This document shows, piece after piece, positions 61,357-64,000 of a DNA stretch of 64,000 bases. Source of the stretch: an uncultured Alistipes sp. (GTDB lineage: Bacteria > Bacteroidota > Bacteroidia > Bacteroidales > Rikenellaceae); NCBI GenBank assembly GCA_900545315.1, contig UQYM01000005.1, positions 37,244-101,243 of the forward strand. The letters run 5' to 3'. Below the pieces are notes generated by a model, which was not told the origin of the DNA, did no database searches, and saw nothing but the letters and a program-made list of their open reading frames with translations. The translations under genes and the position numbers were made by a program. The first letter of the stretch is position 1, and each line of letters starts with the position of its first letter.

Positions 61357-61535
61357 AACTGTTACGATTAAATTAAACGACAAGTGACCACCCGTTCACA
61401 AAGGGAGCGGGAACAAATTAACTGTTTGAAAATTAAACAATATTTTACACGAATCCAAACCTTTAGCCCTCTTTTTATTCAAGAGCGGGTCAATTTTTCC
61501 GTCAGGGTCGGATTCGGGTTGCACAGGAGGTTTTC

Positions 61536-61543
61536 TATCTTTG
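61536..61543 (+). promoter_or_regulatory. Candidate promoter of the MFS gene
   Basis: TATCTTTG, 43 bases before the ATG; the nearest TTG upstream gives only a 14-bp spacer, so the -33 box is uncertain. Confidence 0.5.
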
Positions 61544-61586
61544 CGCGCAAAATAAAGGACACAATATCCGTACCGAACACACCACC

Positions 61587-62735
61587 ATGAAAAAAAGTCT
61601 GATTGCGCTGGCATTCGGCACCCTGGGGCTGGGGATTGCCGAGTTTGTCATGATGGGTATTCTGCCCAACATCGCTGCCGACCTGCACATCTCAATCGAA
61701 CAAGCCGGACATTTCATCTCCGCCTATGCCCTGGGGGTCTGCTGTGGAGCGCCCTGCTTGGTGCTCTCACGCAAATTTCCGTTAAAATCTATCTTATTGG
61801 TACTGGTCGGAGTCATTACCGCAGGTAACCTGTTCGCCTCCTGCGCACCAAACTACGGAATGATGCTACTGGCCCGTTTTATCTCTGGACTGCCTCACGG
61901 CGCCTACTTCGGAGTAGCCTCAATCGTTGCCGAAAAACTGGCCGATAAAGGACGAGGATCCGAAGCGGTTTCCATTATGGTGGCTGGCATGACTGTAGCC
62001 AATCTATTCGGCGTCCCTTTGGGCACCTCTCTCTGCACGATGCTCTCCTGGCGTGTTACCTTCTTAATCATAGGATGCTGGGGATTTATCGTCCTATACT
62101 ATATATGGCGTTGGGTTCCGCATGTACCAGGCGTGGCAGATACCGGTTTCAAGGGGCAATTTCGTTTCCTGAAAAAGCCGGCACCCTGGTTAATTTTAGG
62201 TGCCACCATGCTGGGTAATGGGGGTGTATTTTGCTGGTACAGCTACGTCACTCCGATGCTGCTCCACGTGTCAGGTTTTGCACAAAGCAGCATCACAGCG
62301 TTGATGATGTTGGCCGGCTTCGGCATGGTAGTCGGTAATCTGACCAGCGGAAGACTATCGGACCGTTTTTCGCCCGGTATCGTCGCCGCAACAGGACAAG
62401 GGCTGTTGTGTCTCATTTTGCTGCTGATCTTCTTTTTCGCCCCATATCCCTGGCTGGCTGCACCGCTGATGACATTGTGTACCTTCGGCCTCTTTGGCGT
62501 CTCCAGCCCGCAACAGATAGCCATTATTCATGTCTCCCCCGGAGGAGAGATGTTCGGAGCAGCCTGCATTCAGGTGGCGTTTAATTTGGGCAATGCACTC
62601 GGTGCCTATTGCGGCGGTAAGGTGTTGGAGTTCGGTTACCAGTATCCGGCGCTGGTCGGCGTACCCTTTGCATTTATTGGGTTCATGCTGCTCTACCGCT
62701 ACGCCCGAAAATATGAACGATTCTACTACCAATAG
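61587..62735 (+). CDS. Major facilitator superfamily exporter, AraJ/DHA1 type
   Basis: 382 residues with twelve predicted helices. The N-terminus LGTLGLGIAEFVMMGILPNI is characteristic of the AraJ/YdhP-like group of sugar and drug exporters. The motif-A-like loop VLSRKFPLKSILLVLV, RFISGLPHGAYFGVASIVAE in helices 4-5, and GMVVGNLTSGRLSDRF at the second-half motif A are visible. Substrate unknown; arabinose-like sugar or small drug efflux is suggested by the family only. Confidence 0.92.
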   Translation: MKKSLIALAFGTLGLGIAEFVMMGILPNIAADLHISIEQAGHFISAYALGVCCGAPCLVLSRKFPLKSILLVLVGVITAGNLFASCAPNYGMMLLARFISGLPHGAYFGVASIVAEKLADKGRGSEAVSIMVAGMTVANLFGVPLGTSLCTMLSWRVTFLIIGCWGFIVLYYIWRWVPHVPGVADTGFKGQFRFLKKPAPWLILGATMLGNGGVFCWYSYVTPMLLHVSGFAQSSITALMMLAGFGMVVGNLTSGRLSDRFSPGIVAATGQGLLCLILLLIFFFAPYPWLAAPLMTLCTFGLFGVSSPQQIAIIHVSPGGEMFGAACIQVAFNLGNALGAYCGGKVLEFGYQYPALVGVPFAFIGFMLLYRYARKYERFYYQ

Positions 62736-62809
62736 ATCCACAATTGCGACGAATGATTTACAGCAGATCATTCCATTCACAACTGCGAACAATACACCCA
62801 TAAACGAAT

Positions 62810-62840
62810 AAAGCCTGCATAAATGCAGGCTTTATTTTTA
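62810..62840 (+). terminator. Terminator of the MFS gene
   Basis: Perfect 11-bp stem (62810-62820 with 62823-62833), very small loop, T-rich tail. Confidence 0.9.
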
Positions 62841-63440
62841 TGTATACAATATCATCTCCCGATAGTTGCCGCAAGAGTAAGTGCAAGTTCGTGCAATAAA
62901 CATCACACAAGAAAATAGGCTTAGGGCTTAGCTGGATCGAGGAGAATAAGGACTTAAATATTTAGCCAACCATGCAGTGAGGCACCGTCTGAATCCTCAA
63001 AGAAACCGCAATTTAAGGCTTAAAATTCAATTGGGCACCACCGCCCAGACTGATCCGACAGGCCACCTCTCAACGCCATAGAGCTACAGAGCAGACAAAC
63101 TGCACAGTCACGCTGACCATAAATATGCACATGCTAAGCATAGGTATAAAATCAACGCTATCGTGCAATAAAGCGCCTCGACTTCCGCATAGCTCACCTA
63201 TAACAACAGACTTGACTACAAAGGCCACAAATAACGTTTAGCCTGCCATACGATATCGTCACAAAATAGATGCAAGCTCACACCGTACGCATTCTCCTTA
63301 AAAGCCGAGAGATAAAATAAGGAAGGTGTACACTGTTTTTCGGTAAACGCTCCCAAAGCATCCCTTGGGCCACCCGTTGCGAGGATTCCTACGCGGTACA
63401 ACGGCTGAAAACCGCAACCACCTAACACAGCAAACACAAC
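62841..63440. other. Non-coding gap before the rRNA operon end
   Basis: About 600 bp with no supported gene, repeat or promoter. A 73-codon minus-strand frame (63216-63437) has no family features and overlaps the region right behind the 5S gene; I do not call it. Confidence 0.5.
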
Positions 63441-63473
63441 AAAAAAAGGAGCGACTCTCGCGAATCGCTCCTT
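63441..63473 (-). terminator. Terminator of the rRNA operon
   Basis: 9-bp stem (63446-63454 with 63465-63473) with a 10-base loop and a seven-base T-run on the minus strand, directly after 5S rRNA. Confidence 0.92.
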
Positions 63474-63476
63474 GAA

Positions 63477-63588
<112 letters not shown>

Positions 63589-63685
63589 ACTCTTAGGTTT
63601 ATTACAACCTTATATCGTAAAGTTCTTGACTCAAATACCTCGCAGTATTTGACGATCCAGGATGAGAAAAGGGCCCTCTTCTAAG

Positions 63686-64000
<315 letters not shown>

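Noticed and set aside
63216..63437. 73-codon minus-strand frame directly behind 5S rRNA
   Set aside because: No family features and no promoter between it and the rRNA terminator.

Overview
The window is chromosomal DNA from a member of the Bacteroidota, most likely the order Bacteroidales. The evidence is the gene order (purH-mreB-mreC-mreD-mrdA-rodA; an oversized TPR lipoprotein-like/secreted protein paired with a beta-barrel), the glycine-lipid acyltransferase pair glsA/glsB, a TraR/DksA-type protein behind an IleRS of the Bacteroidota type, and at least seven promoters of the class used by the Bacteroidota primary sigma factor (TTG or TTTG, 19-21 bp spacer, TAnnTTTG). Shine-Dalgarno sequences are weak almost everywhere, as expected for this phylum. 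A family such as Rikenellaceae is a guess only. I see no prophage, insertion sequence, CRISPR array or integrated island.

Layout. 1-3.9 kb: 3' end of a TonB-like protein with two C-terminal domains, then a small membrane protein, a PstS-like lipoprotein and a TPR protein. 4.6-10.6 kb: a tripartite efflux set (TolC, HlyD-type adaptor, FtsX-type permease, ABC ATPase). 10.9-14.4 kb: acyltransferase, an unknown secreted protein, tRNA-Lys, a DUF4886 protein. 14.9-21.6 kb: rnhA, traR/dksA-like, ileS, an M48 protease, and divergent gcvT. 22.2-28.2 kb: beta-barrel plus 994-residue TPR pair, then rsmH. 28.3-30.2 kb: glsA-glsB. 31.1-32.3 kb: tatA-tatC. 32.4-38.6 kb: GH78 rhamnosidase and GH2 beta-galactosidase. 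39.5-48.0 kb: greA, cls, porin-phoH, purC, pepD and a lipid kinase. 48.2-51.3 kb: small membrane protein and a calcium-type P-ATPase. 51.4-58.8 kb: the rod-shape operon headed by purH. 59.6-62.7 kb: pgi, a DUF4190 protein, an MFS transporter. 63.4-64 kb: 5S rRNA and the 3' end of 23S rRNA on the minus strand.

Most genes are housekeeping: envelope growth (MreBCD, PBP2, RodA), phospho- and amino-lipids (Cls, GlsAB, lipid kinase), export (Tat, TolC/HlyD/FtsX), purine synthesis (PurC, PurH), transcription fidelity (GreA, DksA-like) and translation (IleRS, tRNA-Lys, rRNA, RsmH). Sixteen intrinsic terminators are visible. Several non-coding gaps are strikingly C-rich on the plus strand regardless of flanking gene direction; with the minus-strand rRNA operon this suggests that replication forks run through the window from right to left.

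The best candidate for an under-described system is the beta-barrel/TPR pair at 22225-26995. Secondary points of interest are a possible transcription attenuator in the greA leader, a promoter that forces re-assignment of the glsA start codon, and a DksA-like protein with half of its zinc ligands replaced.
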